Translations under genes and position numbers: made by a program
NCBI GenBank assembly: GCA_037974665.1
Contig: CM075767.1
Location: 18,244,840 to 18,308,839, forward strand
Length of the DNA stretch: 64,000 bases
Source of the DNA: Ehretia macrophylla
Lineage: Eukaryota; Streptophyta; Magnoliopsida; Boraginales; Ehretiaceae
Direction: 5' to 3'
In this document: piece by piece, positions 8,988 to 20,747 of the stretch
How the letters are laid out: each line of letters begins with the position of its first letter
Numbering within the stretch: the first letter of the stretch is position 1
Notes under the pieces: generated by a model
Told to the model about the DNA's origin: nothing
The model's database searches: none
What the model saw: the letters and a program-made list of their open reading frames with translations, nothing else

Positions 8988-11587
8988 ATAGTGGATCATA
9001 AAGAAATTAGGACACAAATGGGTTATAAAGAATTGGTAAAGAATAAAAAAAAAATTTCATGTTCACATATCGGAAGTCAGATCAGTTCAAGATCATTAGG
9101 TATTTTGATTTCGATTCTTTGGGATTCCGAGACATTGAGAGATCCATCAAGTGTCTAGGTACTTAAGAAAAGAGTAAAGAGTATACAGATTTCTATAAAG
9201 CATATTGAGACAAACTCTATGGTTGCGGATCCGTTTACTAAGGAACTACCACCCAAGGTCTTTAATGAGCACACTACTCATAAGGGTGTAGTATTGTATG
9301 AGGATATCACAGTTTAGTGGGAGTTTGAATTTTGATGCTTTATGTTTGGTTTAGGACACACTTTGGTATTAGGTATTTGGATATTTTCTGCATAAATAAA
9401 ATATTCAGTTCAGTTTCGCTATGTTACATTATGTTCGGTTTCGATCTCACTAAAGCAGGACCAGTTGGAAATAGACATGTCTGGATCACATTTCATGTAA
9501 TTTTCCATGCTACGCGTCCATGATTGATCTATGTCATTTGGTTGTATCGGTATACGTGACCATTAATGGGTTTAGTTACGCCAAATGTGACGAAGACTGC
9601 TTTGATCCTATATTGATATAGTCAATGGACAAGATTGCCCGGATATACCCTAAGGTTGTGATAGCAAATTTTGGAGCTCATAAAGTTAAATACATTTGTA
9701 AAGTTACATATGTGGCCCAATGGGAGATTGTTGAAAAATTTCAACATGTGGGGTCACACATGTAAATATTTAAATGTGTTGTGCTATCTATTAATTAAGC
9801 CTAATTAAAGTGATCTAATTAAGAATTAAGTTTAAGCTTATGGGTATAATTGTCATGGAATTAATGTGTAGATACCTTAGTGATATTTCTAATTTGATGA
9901 GGGGCCAAATTAGAAATATCTAAAATCTATAAGTTATATTAGGGTTATGGTCTTCAAATTGTACGTACGTTGTTTTTCTCTACATCCCCATCAACAGAGA
10001 AAAGAGACAACACCTTTGTCAAAAGTTCGTACCAATTTGGAAGATCACTACTCATTCATCTACCTCTGGCAATTGATTCAGGTACACTTCTGCTTTCTGT
10101 ATCTCCTTATTCTCTTGATTTGACATGGGTAGTAAAAGGGAAATTTTAAGATTTGTTAAAGAAGTTCTAGAAATATGTTTAATTATTTTTTGGCAAATCA
10201 TAACATTGAATCCCATACTTTTTCAAAAATGACATGTACACCCTTCTATCAAAAATATGTTTTTTTTTTGGGTTAAAATCTCATAAAATGACATCCCTAC
10301 CCTCACTACTCCCTAATACAACTTAACCAATTCCATCCTATTCCCACCCCAAAACAGTGCATAACTTTTTTTGAAATACCCCAAACACTCCATGCGCCTC
10401 ACATCACCACAGCCACCCTTACACCAAAACATAAAAAATTTTGCAGGCTCATACCCCCTTCCCACAATTCGAAATTCAATACCCAAAATCCTAACCCTAA
10501 CCCCCAGCCCCAATATTGCCACCACTAATGCCCTGTTTTCTGTCCCAATAAGTGCGTATGTGTGAGTCTATCAAAGTGTCATTTTCTCTATGTGTCTCGT
10601 GAGTCTGTTGCTATGTGTATGCGTATGTGTGATGTATGTGTCTAAGTGTGAAGGCCATTTGTGTCTGAGCGTGAGTTACCGTAGAGATATTTTGTGTTCG
10701 TGGCTATGTGTACTATGAGATATCATAGGGATGCGTGTAGTAAGTCTACTATTGTGAGTGTGGTATATGTGTCTGGATGTGAAATATATGTATGTGGTTT
10801 TTTTGTGAAAGAACTATGAGTGTTCTCTTTTTGATTGATGAAGAACCTTGTGTTCAACATAAAGAAAAAAAAAAGATAAAAAAAGACAAAAAGACAAAAA
10901 GACAAAGAACTGTGTATGTTGAGCAATGTTTTCTGAGTAGGGATATTGGGGATGGAGATGGTAGAATTGTCATTAAATTGTATTTAACATAAAAGTTAAC
11001 TGATTTTTGACAAGTATGGAGTATAAGTCTCATTTTTTTAATACATGAAGGAGTATAAATCTTATTTTTTCAATGCACGAAGGAGTGTAGGTCTCATTTT
11101 TTAAAATGTATAGAGTCTAAGTCTCATATATATAAAAGTAGAAGGGGTCTAAGTCAAAGTATCCTATTATTTATTATAATATACTCTCGCAAGTGCAAAC
11201 AAAGTTAATTTTTTAGTCTTGCGCTTGAACAATTTTAATGTTTAAATTGGTGACAATGAGTCTTGAACCCATAACATTTTGGTACTTAAACTCTAATAAC
11301 TTGTTTGGATTCAACATTTTAAAGGAAATGAAAGTATGAGGAGGGAAAAATGAACCCCTCCCCTTGTTTGGATTGCAATTTTAAAAAAGGGAAAGGATAT
11401 GGAGGGATACAAAAATCCCTCCATTTCCTTTAATTGGATGGATTTTAAAAGCCTTCCAATTTGGAGTTTTTTAGGGGGAAAGGAAAGGTTTAAAGGCAAA
11501 AAGTCTTTATTGCCTTGACTTTTTTTTTTATTTCCATAATTGCCCTTATTACAACTTAAACCTACATTGTCTAATCATTTTCATTTC

Positions 11588-11830
11588 ATACGTTTCTTTT
11601 GTTGTCCTGCGCCGCTCACTTCTTCAGCCATTTTCATCGCTTCATGGTAGGTCTCTGTCTCAAATTTTTCTTTTTTCTTGTTTCCTAATACTTCATACGT
11701 TTCTTATGTTTCTTTTGTTGTCCTGTGCTGCTCACTTCTTCATCCATCTTCGACGTTTCAAGGTACGTCTCTCTCTCAACTTTTTTTTTTCTCTTGTTTC
11801 CCGATACTTCATACGTTTCTATCAACCTTC
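11588..11830 (+). repeat. Tandem duplication of about 105 bp
   Basis: CATACGTTTCTTTTGTTGTC followed by CGCTCACTTCTTC (from 11588) recurs in near-identical form from about 11694, then as a short partial copy (CATACGTTTCTATC, about 11811). It lies in the 5' part of the Harbinger element upstream of the transposase. Reading frames here are repeat by-products. Confidence 0.65.
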
Positions 11831-12970
11831 ATACGTTTCTCTCAAAACAATACTATTGTATACTATTGTTTTGTTGCTTTTGTTTACTAGTTGATTCCTT
11901 TTTTTTTTTCTTGTTTCTTAATACCTAAACAAGTTTATTTTGTATCAATAATAATATATTTATTAGTTGATCATAGAATCAGTTATGCATGCATCAAATT
12001 TTTGGAAACTGGAAAAAAAATTAGTTGGGTTTTGTGTAAATAAACCCTAGATTAAATTGTCAAGGTTTTTAATTTGTTGTTGGTTGAGTTTTTCCTCCAT
12101 TACGATTCGTTTGAGATTGAGGTTGGTGCGTCGTCATTAGGTGCCTCCATTATCGTAACGAGTTTCTAAATTTTTATCTTATAGGTGTAATTTTAATCCT
12201 TTTTCTCTTTCTTTCTTTAGGTTTCTTCTTTTTTTTTTGACAAAAACTGCCATATTCTTCTTTTGTGTTAAGTTATGCTAACATGAAATAAAGAGTTTTT
12301 TGTGTTGACGATGAAGTAAAGAGGGAAGTTATTTTGATGAAAGAAATCATTCAAATAAATATGGTGTTGAAGATTATTTCTGTAGTGCTCAATGTTTAAG
12401 TTTCTTGTTTGATGCTTATTGCAAGATTGTGTAGTTGTGAAACCATTCATATTCTTGTACTTCATATCAAAGTTTTATATATTTATATATAATTTTTTGG
12501 TCAGTAAGTTTCTATTTAGTTTAAGATTATAGGATATAGTGAAAATTACTTCATACATTGGGTTTGAGTTTCATAGCTTGTAATGTTAATTTGTTTATGT
12601 TTTTTGCACTCTTCTAGTATGAGCATCTTAGCAACTAAGTTTATTTAATTTTTTTGTCTTATATTATATGGAAAATCCAGGAAGTGATAACACCCTCAAC
12701 TTGATTAGATGGCATCAAAGGCGTCGTATGACAGTAGCTTACATTTGTTGTTTTTTTGTTTACTGGTTGTTTCGTCAAAAAAGGTCCCGTAATTTTCTTA
12801 CATATTCTAGTTTAAACTCTGAAAGAGAGAGAGTTCGAGAGGAAGTAATGGGTCGAATTATAGGGAGTAAAACAGGTCGCAAAATAGTGAGAATGGGTCC
12901 AAAAGCTTTTTTAGACTTGTGATGTGCTCACTACAAAAAAAACATACATCAGTGGCAGTTATTTTAGCTA

Positions 12971-13190
12971 TTAGCGGCGGTTTTAAATCGCCACTAATAC
13001 ATAGGCGGCGGTTCAAAGAACCGCAGCTTATAAGCGCGTCGCGGATAGTATAGGTGGTGGTTGTTGCAACCGCCGCCTATGTATTTGAATGATAGGAGGC
13101 GGTTTATGAACCGCCGTCTATTAGTAATTTTCATTTTTGGGTCTTTTGCATAGGCTGCGGTTTTAAACCGCCGCCTATTAGCATTTTTTT
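12971..13190. repeat. CACTA-1 left subterminal palindrome array
   Basis: There are five units of the form GCGGCGGTTnnnAACCGCCGC, with spacers of a few bases and worn copies (GGCGGCGGTTCAAAGAACCG, GGCTGCGGTTTTAAACCG). Subterminal repeats of this kind bind the TNPA-type protein in CACTA elements (family knowledge). Confidence 0.85.
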
Positions 13191-15542
13191 TTTTGGTTTC
13201 TATTATGGTCATTTTCTTATGGTCTGTTTTGAGCATTTTCTTTATGTCAATTTGAGATTTTGATGGGCTTTCTATTTTTAGCAACTATGACATTAAAAAT
13301 GCATCAAAGACTAATGAACAATGATTTATAAGATACAAGATTGAACAATTTTATAAATCGTCAATATAAAAATAGCAGTGTTTCAATAAACATTCCGCTC
13401 TCAACATATAAGTTGTACCCAACAATAATATTTCCTCTTAACATTTCTTCACCAACTATCTTAGAAATTCAAATATACAGAGACTAAAAAAAGCAGTCAT
13501 GGCCTCGGTCCTTGAAGCTGAAATGAACGGCATATTGTACTCCTGAAAAGATCTGCAAGTCTCCTGCCACTTTGAAAGACCAAAATCATAATCCTCACTT
13601 TAATGGAACCCAATGCAAATACTAGAAAACTATATGAAGCATTACCTTGCAAAAACATGTTGCACTTTTCCAATTCCAAGTACTCCAAAAATGTTGGCTA
13701 AGGTTCAGTCCAACACAACTACACTATGTGATCCAAATTATTATCAGTAAAATATATATCCACCTTGTATCAAGAACAATCCATCATGGACTAAAGCAGA
13801 AATTCAAGTTAGTTTTTATCCAAGAAATTAATAACATCCTTTCACTTTTTACATTATAACTCAAGTTTCATGTTTAATAAACAAGGCATCATATTCCACT
13901 TACTCAGAACAAAAAGGCATCATGTTCCATAAATTTTATATTGGTAAACTTATCCTGAACAGCAAGGAGGAATATCTAAGAGAAATTATATTTGTCAGTC
14001 AAACACGAATGAAGCCAATTAAAGATACAAACTAACTCCAGGAGGAATATCTAAGAGACATTTATCCTTGCTTAGGAAGTTCTTGAAGAAGCAAACCACT
14101 ACAAGTTCCAACGTTTCTTCTTTAGTCTCAACTTGACATCATAAAATTTACAGATTCATGAAAAAGATAAGAAAATTGGACACTAGTTCATGCATAATTA
14201 TGTATTCCATGAGGATGAAACAAAGAAGATTCTGTAAGTAACAGATTTTATATCATGATCTCAACAGAAATCCATTCCAACACCAATCCATCTTCCAAAA
14301 GACCCACCTAGAAAACATCTTTTGGAGAGGCTTTATTACTTAATTGAAACCAAGTTTCTCAAAATTCGTTTACTCTCATGATGTCAGTGCAAAAATAGTT
14401 CGTAGAAACATAAACATGCCTTTTAATATTATGTCGAATGCTTCCTAACATCAGCAACATTCACCGCACCTAAAACAAATCTATGATTACCATAATAGAC
14501 AGAGTTTCATACTAGAAAACCCAATACAACTACTAGTATTCATTATTTTCCCAAGTTTTTAAACACAATTCTAGTTAAAGTGTTAAAAGACTCAAACTTT
14601 ATGTTAAAAGACTAAAAATTTATGATCTTTATGAGCTATATATGTACAAATCTATTAATATCATAAAAACTTAATTAACAGATAATTATAACAATAATTT
14701 AAGTATAAATATGCAAACAGATAATAAAAAATAAACAAAAGCCAATGTAGACATTTCAATTTCTCTTCGGTATGAAGCAACATATTTCTATTGAAGAATT
14801 CAGACAACCAAAGAAGTACATATCTCTCAAATATCTCAACCACTCTAAAATACCTCAATTTATGGAGTGAAGTAGAAGTTGTCTTGGTTCTCCAAGCTGC
14901 CAAACACAAGCAAAATAAATATTATAGCTATTAACTCAGTTTGGTTTATTATATAATGATACTAATAGAATTAACATATTAACAAGCCTGTATTCTATTA
15001 TCTCTGACCTTAAGTAATGATGAGAAAATAAAGAAACAAGTTACAGGCAATATGACAAAATGAGATATTGTAGCTTTTACTACCCCTCTATCTTTCTCTT
15101 TTCTGTTTGTCCCCAATCCATATAATACAAAAACAGAGGAAAAACTAGATCTCACACATACCCTTCAGATCTCACGCATATGTTAATCTTAGTAGTATTT
15201 CTAGAAGCGACAAAGGCTCCAAAGCCATGATATATACATGTTTCTAGACTTCCCATAAGTCCCGTAAGTCCTTATGGATTAAGAAATATATACATATATA
15301 CATATACACATATAAAATAGAGTAGCCAAATTAAACAAATAAAAATAAATAAATTAAGAAAACAAATTAAACATATACATATATACATATACAAGTTTGA
15401 ATTTGGGGTTTCAATTACCGAAATTCGAAACCTTCAAATTGGGAACCCTGACTAATTGAACGGGGTTCCTCATTTGGGGTACCTAAAAAAGGAAAAAAAT
15501 AATTAAGAAAACAAATTAAATAAAAACATACATATATATACA

Positions 15543-15549
15543 CACACAC

Positions 15550-15619
<70 letters not shown>

Positions 15620-15653
15620 TATATGTTTCATTTCATTTTTAAAAAAAAAATTG

Positions 15654-15692
<39 letters not shown>
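15543..15692. repeat. (AT)n and (TATG)n microsatellites
   Basis: An AT run (about 15551-15596) leads into TATG repeats (about 15597-15620), and a second AT run follows at about 15656-15692. Read directly. The overlapping frames rich in Ile and Tyr are artefacts. Confidence 0.92.
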
Positions 15693-15696
<4 letters not shown>

Positions 15697-16032
15697 AACA
15701 TGTACATATATTATATCATATGTGTATATAAAAAAACAAAAAAATGTATCTCTTGGAGGAATGTGTGCGCGGATCTAGGTGATTAGGGGGTGGAAGGGAG
15801 GGAATGGTGTGATGTTGGACAGGGGTGGGGGTGGGGGGGGGACGCAGTGGTGCGCCGTTGTGGCGCATGGGTAAAGGGGAACGGGTTTGGGGTAGGGGAT
15901 GGTGGTACTGGTGTGGGGAGGTGGAGGAAGGGTTTGTTTTTGTTGAAGATAAAATATGTAAGAGGCTAAGGGCTTTTTTGCTGAAGAATAAAAATTAAAA
16001 ACGCGGGCGTGGGTGGTAAAATTAACGCACTT

Positions 16033-16145
16033 TTAGCGGCGGTTCCGTAAAACCATCGCTAAAAGTGGACTTTTAGCGGCGGTTCAGTCAAACCGCCGCA
16101 CAAAATGTATTGTAATACACAATACGTGGCGGTTAACCGCCACAG
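16033..16145. repeat. CACTA-1 right subterminal palindrome array
   Basis: There are three units: AGCGGCGGTTCCGTAAAACC, AGCGGCGGTTCAGTCAAACC (followed by GCCGC), and GTGGCGGTTAACCGCCAC. They match the left array in core sequence. Confidence 0.85.
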
Positions 16146-17478
16146 AAAAAGTGTCGCGAATGTCTGCATTTTTTGTAGTGGCTATACTGAAAAATGATGG
16201 TGGACTCCAAGCAACTAGACAAGTAAGCATTGAAGAACAAGTTGCAAAAACATTATATATACTAGGTCATCATGCTAAAAATCGTGAAATTCAATTTTGG
16301 TTTCTACGTTCTGGAGAAACTACTAGTTGTCATTTTCATCGGGTATTAAGAGCCTTAATTCACTTAGCAGATAAATATATGAAACAACCTGATGGATCAG
16401 AGATTCCAGTAGAGATTCTTTGTAGCAGTAGATTCTACCCATACTTTAAGTTGAACAAACTCTGTGAATAAAACATAATTAGTGTATTGTATAATATAAT
16501 GATTAACATAGTGATAAGATTACAAGACTGTATTGGTGCTATTGATGGTACTCATGTCCGTGCAAAAGTGTCCATTCAAGAGGCTCCTAAATATCGTGGT
16601 AGGAAAGATTATCCTACCCAAAATATTTTTGCTGCATGTACATTTGACTTACGGTTCACTTATGTGTTACCCGAATAAGAAGGATCGGCATCTGACTCAA
16701 GAATAATAAAAAAATGCACTTACAAGAGAAGATAAGCTTAGAATTCCTCCAGGTAATTACTTTAAATAAGGAAGAACTTTGTGTTTCATCATTTTTGACA
16801 AATAAATACATGATATAAGAAGCTAATTTATTTCTTGGATAGGCAAATATTACCTTGTTGATGCTGGGTTTATGTTGAGGAGTGGACTTATTGCTCCATA
16901 TTCAAGGAATCCATCACAAAATTCTAGAGAATTGTTCAATCTTCGGCATGCTTCCTTGTGTAATACAATTGAAAGAGCATTTGGAGTTTTAAAAAAGAGA
17001 TTTCCTATTATGGCAAGTTCAAATGAGCCAACATATGGTGTGAAAACCCAAAAAGTAATTATTGTAGCATGTTGCATCTTGCATAATTACTTAATGGATG
17101 TAGATCCGGATGAAGAGCTAATTGCTGAGGTAGATGAAGAAATCATGAATCAAGTTCCACAACAACAAAATGCTCATACTAGCGAGGATGAAGATTCTGC
17201 ACAAGGAGAGTATATAAGGGATTCAATAGCTAGTTATATGTGGAATGACTATAATATGTTATGTTATTAATTTATTTTGCAAGAAATTTTATCAACTTGT
17301 TTATTATGTACTTTTGTGTTGATATTATGAACTTGTTTTTGTTTACTATTACTTTTGTGTTGATATTATGAACCTATTTTAGTTTATTGACTTTGTAATA
17401 CTATTTTTTCCATTGATAATTTTGATTTCATGAACTTGTTTTTATCGTGGCTTGATGTAGAACTTTGTAGATTAAGTC

Positions 17479-18498
17479 ATGCCAAGAAAGAAAACGTCAC
17501 TTGACACTAATAATGAAGATAGTTTGATGTGGACCCCTACTATGGACGATGCCCTTGTTGATGCTTTCTTGCATCAACATAATGAAGGAAAGAGTTAATG
17601 GCACCCTCACACCAAAAGCATATGAGCAAATAGTGAAAGAATTAAAAGAAAAGATAGGCCAGCGAGTTGACAAAGATAAGGTAAAAAATCGTTGGAAGAC
17701 TGTAAAGGCAAATTTTTCCAAATGCTTTGACTTATTCAAAAACGGGATGAGTGGTTTTGCTTGGAGCCCTATCACAAATATGTGGAGTGCTGAACTTGAA
17801 GTTTGGGCAAGGCTAATTGAGGTATGGTTTGTTTACTTTTGCAAATGACAACATAATTGTTCTATTCATATATAAGTGTTAATAGTGATATGTTTATAAT
17901 ATAGGCTCACCCTCACGCTGCTGAATTGAAGTCCAAGCCTATGCCAAATTATGACAAAATAGTGATTTTATATGGGCAAGATAGAACCACTGGTGAGCAT
18001 GCTGAAATACCCTTTGAGATGGGAAAAAGAATGAGATCCACACTTGAAGAAGAGGTCTTTGAAACCATTGATGGTATTGAACACATGGTGTCTACAAATG
18101 AAATTACAATAGATGCTTTTGATAGCTGCAATGTTGATAATGTTCAGCCTATGATGTCTTCTGAGATTCATTCAAAAAAAGTGGAGTTCAAGGGGAAAAA
18201 CAAGAGGATTAAGAGGTCGAAGAATGACATAGAAGCTGATAATATAAAGGAAGCATTTACCATTGTCGCTGATGCACTTAAAAAGGGAAATTCTGTGATG
18301 GATAAATTTACATCTGCACAAAGACTTCCTATGCCAGAAGATGAGGTTTGGAAACTTTTAGTAGATTTGAAAATTGATCAAGATTTGATGAAGAAAGCTT
18401 ATCTATTTCTTGTTGAGAGACCTGAGAAGGTGCGAGCACTACTTGGATGTCCAATGGATGTGTGCAAGGACATATTACTGATGATGGTGGTTGATTAG
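17479..18498 (+). pseudogene. Myb/SANT-like protein of the Harbinger element, frameshifted
   Basis: The ATG at 17479 starts MPRKKTSLDTNNEDSLMWTP, the opening Trp helix of a Myb/SANT-like DNA-binding domain. The frame meets TAA at 17595-17597, while the expected continuation (LTPKAYEQIVKELKEKI, VKNRWKTVKANFSKC) is read in the next frame, so one frameshift lies near 17590. The exon ends at 17821 and an intron runs to 17904. The second exon, 17905-18498, gives HPHAAELKSKPMPNYDK, a basic patch (KGKNKRIKRSKND) and a C-terminal helical part (LVERPEKVRALLGCP). In PIF/Harbinger elements this protein binds the termini and carries the transposase into the nucleus. It also resembles host L10-interacting Myb proteins, but its place inside the terminal repeats supports the transposon origin. 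Confidence 0.82.
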
Positions 18499-19410
18499 TA
18501 GTTCTAGTGTCTTGTCCTATCTTATTTTTGGTATAATAAGCATATATCTTGTGTCTATCCAATGCTATTTTTGGTGCATTGAACATGTAATTACCCTCAT
18601 TGTTCTCTGTTCAATGTTCTTTTTGGTGTATATAACATGTATCTCAACATGAGTAAGCATGTATTTCTAGCTACTGTTTTAAACTTATGTAGTGCATTGG
18701 ACACGTTTTTTGGTCTCTGATGATGATGATAATATATGTATAGGTTTTTTATATATTGGCAGCCTATGATGAAGATATTTTCTATTTGGTAGATGAAGTA
18801 TTGCATTGGAACAATTTTTTTAGTCTCTGATGATGTTGTATTATATGTCATAGTTGATTTTACTGAAAAGGTTGGTTGTGTGTTGTACAAGTGTAGCCAA
18901 TGGTTTTTTGTTTTTGCTCGAGAAGTGCAGCCTTTATATTATACAAGTGGTTGGTTGTGTATATGAAGACATGACTAAAAACTTTGAGCTGAGCTGCTTC
19001 CTTTTTGGTACTTTTAGTTGTTGCAGCTTCTTTTTTTGGTGACTATATGAAGACATGGCTAAAAACTTGTAGCAGCAGCTTCACGCCAATACTTATACAT
19101 GAGCAGATTGTGAGATTATGTATAGCAAAAGGGAAAATCTGGAATTTAGGAAAAAGAAATTTAGCATTGCATATTAAAAAGGTTAATTTTATAGTTGACT
19201 ATGAAAAGGGTATTTAAGTAATTTTAAAATTATCATTTCCTTTCCTTTCCTTCTCCAATCCAAACAAAGAATTATAAAACCTTTTCCTTTCCTTTCCATT
19301 ATTATTTTATTACAATCCAAACAAGGGAATTTTTTTCCTTTCCTTTCCTTTCCTTTATTTTTCTTCCTCTACTTTCCATTCCTTTCCATTCCTTTGTGCA
19401 ATCCAAACAG

Positions 19411-20640
19411 TATGTTATATTATGTTATGTAACCACCTCATCTAAAAATTTAAAATATTAAAAAAATATTTATTATATTATTTTCTATCTTCAACAATAA
19501 TCAATGTTTCAAACCTCCACATCCGTTAATGGAATCATATATCTAGCTACCTTTCTTTGCCCATATCAAGAAAGACTTTGGAATATTCGTTTAACTTATA
19601 CATGTTTACGAATATATTGTGACACAAAATCCCAAAATTAAGTATTAAAGAAATGATTGATAACATTCTTTATTGTGAAAGATTAAAACTTGAGAAGCCA
19701 TATATAGACGTACGCATTTTGACTTCTTAAAGTTATCAAAGAAATATGAGAGTAAAGAAAATGAAAAATTTAAAGGCTACTATATTCCCAAATGACTACA
19801 AATTATATGAGCTTTTGTAATGTTACTAAGGGAAGAGCTCACACGTAATTTTCGTGTACACTCAACTATCATATATATTAATCGAATATTTTATTCAGCT
19901 AATTGTCAAAATGTCACGCGTTGACGTCGGTTTAAAAATTTAGCCTCAACCTAGGATTCATTTGGGTTTACGTTTATAAATACACCTTTTGAAAATCACG
20001 TAAGAATAAGTTATGCTTTTGTAAAAGAAGAGATTCGTAGCCTAATTTAAAGAATTTTTTGTGTCTTTTACAGGCTAAACACTCTTCACAATCAAAATTT
20101 GGTGTCTACATGCACTCACACAATGCTAAATCGAAGCCACCCTTAGTCACTCTTCCTAACATCTATCCACTATAGGAAGAAAGTGTGTTATAGTTATAAA
20201 TGGCCTTTGTTTTACCTTTGCTTTATATTTTATTTTGTTTTTTGGGTGTTGGGAACATTTTATGATAAATCTTGGTACATAACCTCTATGCAATTGGTAT
20301 CTTTTGTAAGAGACTGGTCATCTATAATTTTAAATTGTTAGAGAGACTCTAATATATATTTTACAATGTATTTAATACTAACTTTGCTCACTTGGAGATT
20401 TCCTTTTATTAAGTCTCACGAGTAAAATATATATGTAACTATACTTTTGGTTGCCGTCTCGTTTTTTTTCTTGTAATACTAACACTTTTGGTTCAGGTTT
20501 CAGTTTTCGCTTTTAATATTCCATGCACTTTCAGTTCACTTTTTTTTCCTTTTCTTTTTCCTTCCACTTTCGGTTCACTTGGTAAAACTTCTGATACCCA
20601 AACAAACCCTACGTATTTGCAAATGGAAAAGGAAAGTACG
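19411..20640. other. AT-rich spacer
   Basis: No gene, RNA gene or clear element is seen in this stretch. Confidence 0.4.
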
Positions 20641-20644
20641 TAGG

Positions 20645-20747
20645 CTATCGCGTCCTACATATGCCTTCGCTTGCATTAAACAACAATTAAAGTTAGACTA
20701 TCGCGTACTACATATGCCTTCGCTTACATTAAACAACAATTAAAGTA
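20645..20747. repeat. 53-bp tandem duplication
   Basis: CTATCGCGT(C/A)CTACATATG followed by CCTTCGCTTGCATTAAACAA occurs at 20645 and again at 20698 with only a few differences. Confidence 0.85.

Larger units (their letters stand above)
3501..10205 (+). mobile_element. Ty1/copia element Copia-A, decayed, inserted in MULE-A
   Basis: The right LTR is 9729-10205 (477 bp, TGTTG..TAACA), preceded by a purine tract ending in GGGAGA. The left LTR is recognisable for its first 240 bp (3501-3740), after which other sequence has been inserted. The target duplication is TTGAA (3496-3500 and 10206-10210). The parts follow copia order on the plus strand: gag about 6265-6950, a CCHC zinc knuckle about 6972-7035, decayed protease/integrase sequence, a reverse-transcriptase remnant about 8230-8450, and an RNase H end about 9170-9300. 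The coding region has many breaks and is clearly a fossil. A TRIM (8447-8987) and a probable DNA element (3851-5445) have landed inside it. Confidence 0.8.
3449..11165. mobile_element. Mutator-like element MULE-A (non-autonomous), split by Copia-A
   Basis: The flanks carry an exact 9-bp duplication, ATTATTTAT (3440-3448 and 11166-11174), the size typical of Mutator-like elements. The left end reads GAGTATTTTTTACCTAAACC and continues CCCTCTACTTTTA. The reverse complement of the right end reads GGATACTTTGACTTAGACCC and continues CTTCTACTTTTA. The left terminal repeat stops at 3500, where Copia-A is inserted, and resumes at 10206. Without Copia-A the element is about 1.0 kb and codes for nothing recognisable. 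Its right terminal repeat holds about five reiterations of a roughly 33-bp unit (GAGTATAAGTCTCATTTTTT-like, 11013-11160). The interior (about 10560-10780) is TGTGT-rich, as in MULE-B at 52357. Confidence 0.75.
12929..16180. mobile_element. CACTA-1, non-autonomous, inside the Harbinger transposase
   Basis: The ends read CACTACAAAAAAA and TTTTTTGTAGTG. The 3-bp target duplication is GCT (12926-12928 and 16181-16183), so both ends are exact. Subterminal arrays of GCGGCGGTT..AACCGCCGC palindromes stand at both ends. The 3.25-kb body shows no TNP2/TNPD-like transposase; short frames inside have no recognisable domains. A long AT/TATG microsatellite and a G-rich block (about 15780-15930) lie near the right end. 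Confidence 0.92.
12668..17270 (+). pseudogene. PIF/Harbinger DDE transposase, broken
   Basis: The first coding block, 12668-12919, carries the N-terminal helix-rich domain (RWHQRRRM, MGPKAFLDL). A TGA follows at 12920-12922, and CACTA-1 then interrupts the exon (12929-16180). Coding resumes at 16181 with ILKNDGGLQATRQVSIEEQ and runs to about 16450. After a short intron, 16527 onward gives CIGAIDGTH (first catalytic Asp), FTYVLPE, then TAA at 16676-16678 where the family usually has Trp, then EGSASDSR (second Asp). An intron lies at about 16752-16842. The last block gives YYLVDAGF, IERAFGVLKKRFP (catalytic Glu) and HNYLMD, ending at 17270. The catalytic triad is thus still readable, but two in-frame stops and the CACTA insertion make the protein non-functional. 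Family role: nuclear transposase acting with the Myb-like partner. Confidence 0.85.
11300..19410 (+). mobile_element. PIF/Harbinger transposon with both genes, split by CACTA-1
   Basis: The left end reads CTTGTTTGGATTCAAC and the inverse of the right end reads CTGTTTGGATTGCAC, the usual PIF/Harbinger terminus. The flanks are TAA (11297-11299) and TAT, so the 3-bp duplication is imperfect. Subterminal CTTTCC/GGAAAGG runs occur at both ends. Inside, on one strand, are a DDE transposase (12668-17270) and a Myb/SANT-like protein (17479-18498), the family's normal two-gene set. Both genes are broken. After removing CACTA-1 the element is about 4.9 kb, a normal size. Confidence 0.85.

Noticed and set aside
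10313-10992. Short overlapping frames in the MULE-A interior
   Set aside because: They lie in GT-rich low-complexity sequence on both strands and lack any domain.
11195-11290. SINE-like phrase on the minus strand (GGGTTCAAGACTC)
   Set aside because: One box only; too short and isolated to support.
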